Positions 23,966-31,708 of a stretch of 32,603 nt of DNA are shown piece after piece; position 1 is the stretch's first letter, and each line of letters starts with the position of its first letter. The stretch lies in the NCBI RefSeq assembly GCF_000372405.1, contig NZ_AQVC01000028.1, forward strand, positions 1 to 32,603, given 5' to 3'. The position numbers and the translations under genes were made by a program. The notes below the pieces were generated by a model. That model saw only the letters and a list, made by a program, of their open reading frames with translations, was not told where the DNA came from and did no database searches. Source of the DNA: Porphyromonas somerae DSM 23386. Its GTDB lineage: Bacteria; Bacteroidota; Bacteroidia; Bacteroidales; Porphyromonadaceae.

Positions 23966-26900
23966 TTATTTCTTTACTTCTACAATCTCTGGGGTCTTTT
24001 CCCAATTCCATAGATATCCCTTTGCTTGGAAGCCCATCTTCTCTAGTAGGGTTAGATAGCCTTTGATTTGAGTTCGGTACTGCGGTATATCGGTATTCTC
24101 GCCAAACTTATAGTCAATCACGATGGCATTGCTCCCCTCTATGATCAGCCTATCGGGTCGCCTATGCTGGTCGTACTCACCGATGTAGATAGATTGCTCG
24201 GTGAGAATGCTCCTTCCCTCCTTGGGGGTAAACCAGTCTCGTAGCTGTGGGTCTTCCGCCAGAGCTGTATTAAATTGGTTGATCAGGGTCTGCTTCTCCT
24301 CCTCTGTCTTAGGTAGGCGGGCAACGGCGTGCTCAAAGTCGTCCCACGAGATCACTCTCGACATCACATCGTGCATCTTAATCCCGTGCTGAATAGCTTC
24401 ACTATCAAAGGCAGCTTCGGACTCTATCCGCCTAAGAATCGATTGGCGTGGCTCTTTATTAAGGTGTAGCTCCACCTTTGTCGCTACTTCCTCCGGCGTG
24501 GCGCTCTCCTCTTTCTTCTTATCCCCCCTTTGCTCATTACCATAGGTCCAAACCTTTTCATTCTCACACTGTAGCATACTATCCTCGCTGGGGTCTAGCT
24601 TCTTGAGCAATCTTAGCCGCTCGTGTACGATACGGGTCACTTTCTTAGTGGTGGGCTTCTCTTTGGTAAAGAGGTAGAGCCGCTCTTTCGGGCGTGTAAA
24701 TGCCACGTAGAGTAGGTTGAGATTATCGAGGTAGTTGGCCTCGTGTATTTCTCTATACTTCTTGCCAATGAGCGAATTGAGATGTGGCGCAGAGGGGGCT
24801 TCAGGAATAATGTAGAAGGGGAGTGGATGCTGCACAAAGCCCTCAGGAAGGTATCCCTCGGTGTCACAAAACTCCAAACTGCTATTAAAGCTAAGCTTAG
24901 AGATATCCCAATCAAGATAGGGCATAATCACCACGGGAAACTCCAGCCCCTTTGCTTTGTGAAGGGTGATCAGCTGTATCTTGTCGTTTTCGTCATTGCC
25001 CATGGTTACCATCTGCCGGACACCGATGCGCTTCCACCAATAGCTAAATTGGAGTAGCGTATTGGGCTCATTCTCTACAAACTCGTGGAGTAGGTCTAGG
25101 AACGAATTGATATAGAGCTCCTCCTCACTTGGTATCTCGAGATTTGCCAGGAGTTCATTGGTTATCTCAAAGAGGGTAGCTCCCGTTTGCACTATTTGGA
25201 TCAATTGCTCTATTTTCTCCTCATCGGATATCCCAAAGGTATGGCATGCCACCTCAAAGAAGACCTTTTTCTGGCTGTTTTGAGGGTCGGCTACATGCTG
25301 GTATAGTGCTGTGATCAGCTTCACTGTGCTTGAGTGGCTCACCAGTAGGGCTTCATCCGAGAGAAAGGTAAAGCAGTGGCGATTGGCCTTGTCCTCTGTG
25401 GCGAAGTTATTCAGCATCTCTGCTATCTTCGTTGCTTCATTATTGGTGCGTACCACGAAGGCGATATCCCCTGGGTTGTAGCCATCTTTGTGAAGGTCTA
25501 GGAGTAGATTTTTTATCCGATTAGTGAGTACCTCCTCTACCGGCTCGCCCTCATCGCCTGCCTCTAGTTGCTCAAAGCGTACGTAGCCATGCCCATTCTT
25601 CTTGTTAGGCTCTTGGCAGACGTTGCTCTCGTATATCTTCTTGTAAACCTCATTACTCTCCCCGTCGAGATCAGTATGGGAGGGGAAGTCGTAGATGTTA
25701 TCAAAGAATAGGTTGTTGAAGCGCACGATGTTTTCGTCACTTCTCCAATTGATTTTCAGTGGGTCATCATTTGTAAAGTATTGGAGTATGCGGTCACTCT
25801 CCACCTCACTATTAAGTAGAGAGCTATCGGTACCTCGCCACCTATAGATGCTTTGCTTTACGTCGCCTACGAGGAAGTTCTCCTTCATCTGGCTCAGGCT
25901 TTCAATGAGTAGCACCCTAAAGTTTTCCCACTGCGTGCGGTTGGTGTCTTGAAACTCATCGAGCATATAGTGGTCAATCCTTCCGCCCACCTTTTCATAG
26001 ATAAGGGGGGTAGAAGCACCGTTGATCACCTTTTTAACCAGTTCGTTGATCTCCTCGATCAGCACCACCTTGTGCTCCTCTTGGTATTGTGCTATCTCCG
26101 TTTGTAGCTGCGAGAGAATAGGGAGCAGGCTCAGATGCTCCTTGAGCAGTTTAGCGAGCTGATAGTCTCCTGCATATTGACCAATCACATCATTAAGGTC
26201 GTATAGCTTCTGCTCTATATCGTCAAGACCATTCATTAGCTCCGGAAACTGCTTTGCCACCACTTTGAAGTTCTTACTAGAGAAGATCGCCAACTTTCCA
26301 TCTTTTCCCACCTTTATTCTGCCGTCGTATACAGGCTTTTGTGGGTCCGTGATCTTCCTAAGGATCAGCTCGGATAGCTCCTTCCCTTGCAGAGCTTTTA
26401 GGAAACCATAGCTACTAAGTGCCAGTGCTTCATCGGCGTATTCTGCAAGAGTGTCTTGAAGGATGTTGAAAGGCTTCTCCATCTCTGTGAGAGCTTCCTC
26501 GGCCTTTGTCTTCAATTCCATTGCAGCTAGATCAATATCCTTAGGGTCGAGGGCTTGGATAGAGTATTTATCCGCCTGGGGGTTGTAGAGCATCTCCTTG
26601 GCAAGATTGATAATAGCCGCACGCACATCAGTGCTATCACCCTCCTCCACTCGAGAGAGAAGCACTGAGCCCAATCGAGTAAATACATTGCTCTCTTGAT
26701 TCAAAAGGAGGCGATCCACCGACATCTCAATCGCCCCATCCCTATCGAGTGCCACCTCGGCATTGGCGCTACTATTCTCCAGCTCAATCACGAAGGTGCG
26801 GACAATCTCCTGAAAGAAAGAGTCGATCGTCTGTACCCTCAGAGATTCATAGTCGAGCAGGATCTCCTCCAGCACCTCCCTTGCTTTGCTTTTCTCTTTA

Positions 26901-27187
26901 TCTATTTGTTGTGGCGTTTTCTTTGGCGCCCCCTTCTCTTGCTTTCTTCCGTTGAGAGAAATCTCATATAGCTCCTTCACAATCCTCTCCCGCAGCTCCG
27001 TCGTTGCTTTATTAGTGAAGGTAGCAACAAGGATCCTCTTGTATCCCCCCTCCATACCATCCGAAAGTAGCAGATCCAGGTACCGATGCACTAGCGTGTA
27101 GGTCTTGCCACTACCCGCCGATGCTTTGAATATATTAAGCGGTCTTTGCTCCTTACCTGCCGACTTATTAACCGCAGCTTCCGTCAT
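23966..27187 (-). CDS. AddA/RecB-like UvrD-family helicase-nuclease
   Basis: A 1073-residue DNA repair enzyme. It has the superfamily I helicase motifs: Walker A ASAGSGKT (22-29), ATFTNKATTELRERI, DEFQDT (410-415), GDVKQSIYRWRG, LHKAKGLEFPVV and LLYVAFTRPKERLY. The C terminus is a PD-(D/E)xK nuclease with RPDRL (Asp1012) and VIDYK (Asp1025, Lys1027). This is the AddA/RecB layout for double-strand-break end processing; the partner AddB/RecC is not in the window. The start at 27187 overlaps the stop of the SUI1 gene as ATGA; a longer reading frame from 27298 would only add antisense SUI1 sequence. Confidence 0.88.
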   Translation of the reverse strand: MTEAAVNKSAGKEQRPLNIFKASAGSGKTYTLVHRYLDLLLSDGMEGGYKRILVATFTNKATTELRERIVKELYEISLNGRKQEKGAPKKTPQQIDKEKSKAREVLEEILLDYESLRVQTIDSFFQEIVRTFVIELENSSANAEVALDRDGAIEMSVDRLLLNQESNVFTRLGSVLLSRVEEGDSTDVRAAIINLAKEMLYNPQADKYSIQALDPKDIDLAAMELKTKAEEALTEMEKPFNILQDTLAEYADEALALSSYGFLKALQGKELSELILRKITDPQKPVYDGRIKVGKDGKLAIFSSKNFKVVAKQFPELMNGLDDIEQKLYDLNDVIGQYAGDYQLAKLLKEHLSLLPILSQLQTEIAQYQEEHKVVLIEEINELVKKVINGASTPLIYEKVGGRIDHYMLDEFQDTNRTQWENFRVLLIESLSQMKENFLVGDVKQSIYRWRGTDSSLLNSEVESDRILQYFTNDDPLKINWRSDENIVRFNNLFFDNIYDFPSHTDLDGESNEVYKKIYESNVCQEPNKKNGHGYVRFEQLEAGDEGEPVEEVLTNRIKNLLLDLHKDGYNPGDIAFVVRTNNEATKIAEMLNNFATEDKANRHCFTFLSDEALLVSHSSTVKLITALYQHVADPQNSQKKVFFEVACHTFGISDEEKIEQLIQIVQTGATLFEITNELLANLEIPSEEELYINSFLDLLHEFVENEPNTLLQFSYWWKRIGVRQMVTMGNDENDKIQLITLHKAKGLEFPVVIMPYLDWDISKLSFNSSLEFCDTEGYLPEGFVQHPLPFYIIPEAPSAPHLNSLIGKKYREIHEANYLDNLNLLYVAFTRPKERLYLFTKEKPTTKKVTRIVHERLRLLKKLDPSEDSMLQCENEKVWTYGNEQRGDKKKEESATPEEVATKVELHLNKEPRQSILRRIESEAAFDSEAIQHGIKMHDVMSRVISWDDFEHAVARLPKTEEEKQTLINQFNTALAEDPQLRDWFTPKEGRSILTEQSIYIGEYDQHRRPDRLIIEGSNAIVIDYKFGENTDIPQYRTQIKGYLTLLEKMGFQAKGYLWNWEKTPEIVEVKK

Positions 27188-27519
27188 CTCCTTCTGCACT
27201 TTTCGTATCCCCACTGCTGAAGTAGAGTCATTACCCGCTCCACCACCTCGCCCTGTATCAGTATTTCGCCCTCCTTGGCACTGCCACCTACACCGCAAGC
27301 CACCTTCAGTCGCTTTGCTAGAGTCTGCAACTCATCATCACTGCCTACAAATCCCTCCACCAGCGTCACTACCTTGCCCTTCCGTCCTTTATTATCTCTG
27401 CGTACCACTAGAGGTTGCTTCTCAGGGGGCAAAGTCTCCACCTCAGGGGTGCTCTGGAGCTGGTCCATTAGGTCTCTATTGGTAGAAAATATCATACCGC
27501 CTCTATCGTGCTTCGCCAT
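27184..27519 (-). CDS. SUI1/eIF1-family translation factor (YciH-like)
   Basis: A 111-residue protein. Residues about 45-108 form the SUI1 fold (GKVVTLVEGFVG, LAKRLKVACGVGGS, ILIQGEVVERVMTLLQQWGY), as in bacterial YciH and archaeal/eukaryotic eIF1. It probably affects start-codon selection or another ribosomal step; its bacterial role is poorly defined. The first 40 residues are a variable linker. It lies 10 bp downstream of the S41 protease gene and overlaps the AddA-like gene by 4 bp. Confidence 0.9.
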   Translation of the reverse strand: MAKHDRGGMIFSTNRDLMDQLQSTPEVETLPPEKQPLVVRRDNKGRKGKVVTLVEGFVGSDDELQTLAKRLKVACGVGGSAKEGEILIQGEVVERVMTLLQQWGYEKCRRR

Positions 27520-27529
27520 AGTGATGAGA

Positions 27530-29203
27530 TTATTGGAGTGATGACTTCCGTAGAATGTCGTGATACCGCTTTGGCGTACTCAAGATGTCCATAGCTCCCT
27601 GCATGGTAGGATCGTCTTGGAGTGTGATAGCAAACTGCCCCTCCTGACCGAAATAGTGCTGAGCAAGGCTACCTTGGAGCAGACGCACAATCTGATCCCG
27701 ACTCTTGGCAAATGCCTGATCAATTGAGGGCGTAAGTGCTTTGCGAAGAGTGGCAAATGCCTCCTTGCTCACCTCCTCATATCCCTCAAACTTAGCTACC
27801 TGCTCCACCGACTTCAGCATCTCTAGGCTCATCTCGCCAAATTCAAAATCCTCCCCCTTTAGCTCTCCAATAAACCGAGCCACCTCCTCATCCGAGATCA
27901 CAATATCCTGTAGCTCCTTTGCCTGTGGGTGCTCCAAAAAGAGTTGGTTGGCAAATTGGAAGATCCGCCCTTGGTTGCTGAGGGCAATCGTGATGGCATC
28001 CATCATCTCTCCCTCGATCTCCACATCTGGTCGAATGCCACCGCCATCACGTACCTCGCGCCCCCCTGCCGTGTGAAATACATTGGTCAAGCTATCGGGT
28101 ACCGAGGCAACTGATCCATCGGGATTGCGGTGTGAATAATCGAGCTGCTGAATGCAACGCCCACTCGGTATGTAGTAGCGCGAAGTGGTCAGCTTGAGGA
28201 TGCCATCATACGGGGTTGGAAGCGTGGTCTGTACTAGCCCCTTTCCAAAGCTCTTACTCCCTACGATCACCGCTCTATCCAGATCCTGTAAAGCACCTGC
28301 CACGATTTCACTTGCCGAAGCCGAGCCTCCATTGATCATCACCACCAGAGGTATCTCCAGGTCTATAGGCTCCTGCTCGGTAAAGTACTCCTGCGAAGTC
28401 TGTGGTAGCCGTCCTTTAGTATAGAGCACCTTGGTCCCCTTTGGTACAAACATACTGAGTAGCTCAATAGCTCCTCCCATTACACCGCCACCATTGCCAC
28501 GGAGGTCTAGGATCAGCGACTTCATCTTACCCCCCTTATTGAGCTCGGCATAAGCTCTCCTCACATCTTCAGCACTCTTCGTGGTGAAGCTATTGAGGCG
28601 GATATAGCCAATGCTATCTTGGTAAAGGCCACGGCTTACCACTTGATCCACCACCACAGATCCACGCACAATCTCCATCTCCTCTGGATCACTCTTCCCC
28701 AGTTTTAGTACCTTCACCCGCACACTAGTGCCAGCAGGGCCTTTTAGCTTACTACTCACCTTGGAGGACGTGCCAGGCACTACCGACACCCCATCGATCT
28801 CCAAAAAGGCATCACCCATACGGAGCCCTGCACGCTCTGCCGGCGACCCTGGCATGGGATACTGTACATAGACTGTGCTATCCACTAACTGGATATAGGC
28901 ACCGATGCCCGCATACTCCCCGGTGGTCATTACTTGGAAATCCTCCTTCTCCACCTCAGGGATATAATTGGTATAGGGGTCTAGCTGTGCCAGCATCGCA
29001 TTGATGGCCTCTGTACTCACCTCCTGTATATCAAAGGTATCTACATAGTAGGCGGCTACACCAGAGAGGGCAGAGTTAAATATATATTGTGCCCTACTTA
29101 CCGCTATTTGGTTCTTATCGTTGTGCGACTGGGCATATAGCCCTAGAGAGGGCATCAGCAGCATCAGCCCCGCTACCATTGAAATGATCTTATTTAGCTT
29201 CAT
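27530..29203 (-). CDS. C-terminal processing (S41) peptidase with PDZ domain
   Basis: A 557-residue exported protease. A signal peptide (about residues 1-24, ending GLYA) precedes a helical N-terminal domain, a PDZ domain (about 95-180, with GIGAYI and AERAGLRMGD), and the S41 core with ILDLRGNGGG, nucleophile Ser296 in GGSASASE and general base Lys321 in SFGKG; the 25-residue spacing is that of Tsp/CtpA. The last 150 residues form a helical extension. It degrades or trims envelope proteins at their C termini. It is the first gene of a seven-gene minus-strand run with a candidate promoter at 29240-29247. Confidence 0.93.
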   Translation of the reverse strand: MKLNKIISMVAGLMLLMPSLGLYAQSHNDKNQIAVSRAQYIFNSALSGVAAYYVDTFDIQEVSTEAINAMLAQLDPYTNYIPEVEKEDFQVMTTGEYAGIGAYIQLVDSTVYVQYPMPGSPAERAGLRMGDAFLEIDGVSVVPGTSSKVSSKLKGPAGTSVRVKVLKLGKSDPEEMEIVRGSVVVDQVVSRGLYQDSIGYIRLNSFTTKSAEDVRRAYAELNKGGKMKSLILDLRGNGGGVMGGAIELLSMFVPKGTKVLYTKGRLPQTSQEYFTEQEPIDLEIPLVVMINGGSASASEIVAGALQDLDRAVIVGSKSFGKGLVQTTLPTPYDGILKLTTSRYYIPSGRCIQQLDYSHRNPDGSVASVPDSLTNVFHTAGGREVRDGGGIRPDVEIEGEMMDAITIALSNQGRIFQFANQLFLEHPQAKELQDIVISDEEVARFIGELKGEDFEFGEMSLEMLKSVEQVAKFEGYEEVSKEAFATLRKALTPSIDQAFAKSRDQIVRLLQGSLAQHYFGQEGQFAITLQDDPTMQGAMDILSTPKRYHDILRKSSLQ

Positions 29204-29239
29204 ATAGTTATTGCCATTACTTCATATATTATATATCAA

Positions 29240-29247
29240 CAAATATA
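29240..29247 (-). promoter_or_regulatory. Candidate -7 element for the S41 protease operon
   Basis: On the minus strand this reads TATATTTG, fitting TAnnTTTG, 37 bp before the ATG. The -33 region is weak. Confidence 0.5.
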
Positions 29248-29311
29248 CCAAATTCTACTGATTAGTAATGGAGATATGGTGCTTTATCGTGGTGTCCGGC
29301 TAGTCTGTCCT

Positions 29312-29331
29312 GTCCGACTTGTCCGATGAGG
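29312..29331 (+). repeat. Dispersed 20-bp repeat (GTCCGA family), copy 1
   Basis: GTCCGACTTGTCCGATGAGG matches 30641-30660 at 18 of 20 bases. The unit is itself two GTCCGA half-units. Shorter related TGTCC units precede it from 29293. Confidence 0.75.
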
Positions 29332-29474
29332 GTACCTACAAAGGGGTAACCACGTTAGTCCCCGCTTTAGCGGTTGCTCTAAGACCTTTTTGGATAAATC
29401 GATCCTGGGCGAATCTAGTGGGTATTCATCATAATTAGCTATGAGATAACTAGCTAAAATCACTACTAATGGGT

Positions 29475-29506
29475 ATTGATGGGCGGTCAGTTATTGCCTA
29501 CCTTTG
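29475..29506 (+). promoter_or_regulatory. Promoter of the flavodoxin operon
   Basis: ATTG at 29475-29478 and TACCTTTG at 29499-29506 are 20 bp apart, a close fit to the Bacteroidota promoter. The predicted leader is about 65 nt. Confidence 0.75.
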
Positions 29507-29576
29507 CTCATGAATTGATAGGAGAATAAGCATTTTATCTTTACATACCATATAGTAAAATAGCAATAAGAGTAAT

Positions 29577-30080
29577 ATGAAGAAGATCTCAATTATCTAC
29601 GGTACGTGTACCGATCATACCAAAGAGGCGGCAGAGTTGATCGCTTCTAAGCTGAGCGACTTCCAGCCTGAGCTACACAATGTAGCCGATTGTGGCACCG
29701 AACCATTTGAGCAGTCCGATTGCCTGATTCTCGGCACCTCCACTTGGGGTTGTGGCGACTTGCAGGACGACTGGGGCGATATGCTAGACAAGCTTTCGGG
29801 CGTGGAGCTAACGGGTAAGCAGGTGGCTCTCTTCGGGCTAGGCGACTCCTCGAGCTTCTCCGATACCTTTGTTGATGGCATGGGCGAGCTATACCACTTC
29901 TTTAATGACAAAGGCTGCAAGATGGTAGGCGAGGTGCCCACAGATGGCTACTCTTTTGATGATTCCACCGCTGTAGTCAATGATGAGTTTGTAGGTCTCC
30001 CACTCGATGCGGATAATGAGGAAGACCAGACCGAAGAGCGCATCGAAGGCTGGGTGAGCCAATTAAAACCCTTGCTATAG
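29577..30080 (+). CDS. fldA: Flavodoxin (FldA)
   Basis: A 167-residue FMN-binding electron carrier. The phosphate loop is YGTCTDHTKEAA (residues 8-19, in place of the common GSDTGNTE), the first FMN loop is GTSTWGCGDLQDDW and the second FALFGLGDSSSF-like stretch reads VALFGLGDSSSFSDTF (about 83-98). It has the long-chain form, with the insertion before the last helix. It can replace ferredoxin, typically under iron limitation; no regulator site was recognised. It is co-transcribed with the DUF2023 gene, 19 bp downstream. Confidence 0.93.
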   Translation: MKKISIIYGTCTDHTKEAAELIASKLSDFQPELHNVADCGTEPFEQSDCLILGTSTWGCGDLQDDWGDMLDKLSGVELTGKQVALFGLGDSSSFSDTFVDGMGELYHFFNDKGCKMVGEVPTDGYSFDDSTAVVNDEFVGLPLDADNEEDQTEERIEGWVSQLKPLL

Positions 30081-30099
30081 AGATAGAAAGGAGGCAGAT

Positions 30100-30453
30100 A
30101 TGAGCGGAGCAATGGGAGTGCTATCTCACCTTACCTATGAGTATCACAAGAAACTTAGGAGCTTGGCACTTTATACTTTTCACTCCTCCCTTAAGGGTGA
30201 GGTGGAGAATTGGCTTTGTAGCCGTCATATAGAATATATCCTACAGGAGGTGACACCAGTCAAGTACAATGTCTTCTTTGGAGACGGTCCTTGCCTAGAT
30301 GTTATCCGACATATAGGAGACGACAAGCCCCTTGCGGAGTACACCCCAGAGGAGGATTTTATGCTCGGAATTATGCTGGGATACGACCGATTGGAGCAGT
30401 GCCGTCGATATCAAAAGCGAGTTGATCTATCTAGAGAGATAGAGACCCATTGA
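30100..30453 (+). CDS. DUF2023 family protein
   Basis: A 117-residue soluble protein (LTYEYHKKLRSLALYTF, KYNVFFGDGPCLDVI, EEDFMLGIMLGYDRLEQCRRY). Size, motifs and its position directly after flavodoxin match DUF2023, a family found beside fldA in Bacteroidota and Helicobacter; function unknown. A strong AAAGGAGG ribosome-binding sequence (30087-30094) precedes the ATG at 30100, which decides the start over Met5. Its close link with flavodoxin suggests a role in flavodoxin maturation or partner exchange. Confidence 0.8.
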   Translation: MSGAMGVLSHLTYEYHKKLRSLALYTFHSSLKGEVENWLCSRHIEYILQEVTPVKYNVFFGDGPCLDVIRHIGDDKPLAEYTPEEDFMLGIMLGYDRLEQCRRYQKRVDLSREIETH

Positions 30454-30640
30454 CTTTCGATCCAAGTAGGCACACTGTTACTGTCCTAAAGTGCCTAGAT
30501 GGAAAAGAGGGTAAAGGCTCGCAAAGATCTACTCATTAGAGTGATGTGGTAGGTGTTAGGTTGGTGGTGACCTATTGGCTTTCTTCAAGCTCGTCCTTGA
30601 GGTGCCAATGGGTCGCTACTTTTTTATGCCCAAAACAGAC

Positions 30641-30660
30641 GTCTGACCTGTCCGATGAGG
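30641..30660 (+). repeat. Dispersed 20-bp repeat (GTCCGA family), copy 2
   Basis: GTCTGACCTGTCCGATGAGG differs from 29312-29331 at two positions. A third partial unit, GTCCGATGA, lies at 30693-30701, attached to the palindrome. Confidence 0.75.
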
Positions 30661-30676
30661 TGCCCCCCCCAATGAA

Positions 30677-30696
30677 GGACCTCCGCGCGGAGGTCC
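30677..30696. repeat. Perfect 20-bp GC-rich palindrome
   Basis: GGACCTCCGCGCGGAGGTCC is its own reverse complement with no spacer. There is no T-run, so it is not a standard terminator. Confidence 0.9.
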
Positions 30697-30753
30697 GATG
30701 AAATTGATGTTCTCAAAATAGGTTTCGGACGAGATAGGAGCAAAGCATTTATT

Positions 30754-30836
30754 GAGTTGCAACTAAGCATTTGGTTTGTTGCAACTCGCCGATTGCTTAG
30801 TTGCAACTCGGCATTTGCTTAGTTGCAACTCAGTTT
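30754..30836. repeat. GTTGCA-family repeat cluster
   Basis: An inverted unit GAGTTGCAACTAAGCA (30754-30769) is followed by a partial direct unit ending TTGTTGCAACTC (30776-30787) and two 22-bp direct units (30788-30809 and 30810-30831) that share TTGCTTAGTTGCAACTC. Each unit contains the 12-bp palindrome GAGTTGCAACTC or part of it. The family is the same as at 20275-20352 and 6571-6590. Confidence 0.9.
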
Positions 30837-30980
30837 TTGGCTTCTTATCTTATTGTATTACAGCAAGATACAAAAGTGCATTTGGACTGCTGTATTTTTC
30901 CATTAAATAGCAGTGAATTAGGCGTAAATTGTATGCCACAAAGTACCCCCAAACTATCTCTAAAAATAATGGCTTAGATG

Positions 30981-31012
30981 TTTGGTTTATATTATAAACT
31001 TTTGTACCTTTG
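30981..31012 (+). promoter_or_regulatory. Promoter of the membrane protein / winged-helix regulator operon
   Basis: TTTG (30981-30984) and TACCTTTG (31005-31012) are exactly 20 bp apart. The spacer is filled by the perfect palindrome at 30985-30999, so a bound protein would block RNA polymerase. The start would fall near 31019, and the leader begins with a GGTG...CACC hairpin followed by T6 (31023-31042), which could act as an attenuator or stabiliser. Confidence 0.85.
30985..30999. promoter_or_regulatory. Operator-like palindrome 1
   Basis: GTTTATATTATAAAC is a perfect 7+1+7 inverted repeat lying between the -33 and -7 elements. It matches the site at 31055-31069. Confidence 0.75.
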
Positions 31013-31054
31013 GTGCGAGAAAGGTGGCGCGCACCCTTTTTTATTGAGTGAATG

Positions 31055-31069
31055 GTTTATAATGTAAAC
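31055..31069. promoter_or_regulatory. Operator-like palindrome 2
   Basis: GTTTATAATGTAAAC is a 7+1+7 inverted repeat with one imperfect pair. Including flanks, 31053-31071 matches 30983-31001 at 17 of 19 positions, with the two centres 70 bp apart. It lies in the leader, 18 bp before the preferred start codon. Confidence 0.7.
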
Positions 31070-31087
31070 TTATTATTTCTGAAGATT

Positions 31088-31708
31088 ATGGAAGAAAAGA
31101 AGATGAACGAGATGGAGAGTTTGGAGACGATCACCAAGATGCTCCAAGCTACAAAGGGTGAGGATATGCGATCCATCGTGATACGCTTTAGAGTATGGGG
31201 CACTGCCTGCCTACTTGTGGGGCTACTCGCTTTCTTTGCCACTACTTATCTAATAAGTCCTTGGTGGCATACCATTTGGTTTTCAATGTTTTTAGTGCCC
31301 CTTATCCCTGCGGCACGTGGAGAGCATGATGGGCATAGAGTCACCACCTTTCTTGATGAGAGTATCGCTAAGGTGCTAGGTGCTACGGGTACTTACTTTG
31401 CTGTGGCTAGTGTGGCAATTATTATTTTTGGTTGGACTACAGGTAACTGGATGTTTCAGTTGCTCGCCCCTCTAGCGGTGGTAATATTGAGCTTCAACTT
31501 GATGCAGGTATGGGCGTTGACCAAGCGACGTGGATTTTATCTCTTTTCGCTAGTAATGCTACTCGCAGGGATGCTGATGCTTTGCCGTGTGGTGCTCAAT
31601 CTACCTCTGTTTACCCCTTTGGATCATCTCCGTACAGGTGTGTTGCTCGGACTGCTATTCCTAGTTCCTGCCAACGTCAATAGCCGACCAAAAAAGGTAA
31701 GATCATGA
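31088..31708 (+). CDS. Membrane protein paired with a winged-helix regulator
   Basis: A 206-residue protein with a charged N-terminal helix (EEKKMNEMESLETITKML) and about six hydrophobic segments (near residues 38-58, 61-78, 99-119, 123-143, 149-170 and 183-200). I know no functional name, but Bacteroidota often encode such proteins in pairs with a small winged-helix regulator. The ATG at 31088 is preferred to 31052, because the conserved-looking part begins MNEMESL and the upstream ATG lies in the second palindrome. It overlaps the regulator gene as ATGA. Confidence 0.7.
   Translation: MEEKKMNEMESLETITKMLQATKGEDMRSIVIRFRVWGTACLLVGLLAFFATTYLISPWWHTIWFSMFLVPLIPAARGEHDGHRVTTFLDESIAKVLGATGTYFAVASVAIIIFGWTTGNWMFQLLAPLAVVILSFNLMQVWALTKRRGFYLFSLVMLLAGMLMLCRVVLNLPLFTPLDHLRTGVLLGLLFLVPANVNSRPKKVRS

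Larger units (their letters stand above)
29204..29576. other. Divergent intergenic region between the S41 protease and flavodoxin genes
   Basis: No gene is seen. The region contains promoters in both directions, a cluster of TGTCCG-like units (29293-29331) including a copy of a 20-bp dispersed repeat, and a small hairpin CCGCTTTAGCGG (29362-29373). Confidence 0.65.
30454..30980. other. Repeat-rich intergenic region downstream of the flavodoxin operon
   Basis: No gene is seen in these 527 bases. In order they hold a possible hairpin TAGGCAC/GTGCCTA (30467-30473 and 30491-30497, no T-run), a GTCCGA-family repeat (30641-30660), a run of eight C (30663-30670), a 20-bp perfect palindrome (30677-30696) followed by another GTCCGATGA (30693-30701), and the GTTGCA-family repeat cluster (30754-30836). 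Confidence 0.7.

Noticed and set aside
27188-27298. A longer AddA-like protein starting at 27298.
   Set aside because: The added 37 residues overlap the SUI1 gene in another frame and precede the conserved start; the start at 27187 gives a standard ATGA overlap.
30754-30836. A CRISPR array.
   Set aside because: The 22-bp units are contiguous, with no unique spacers of constant length, and no cas gene is in the window.
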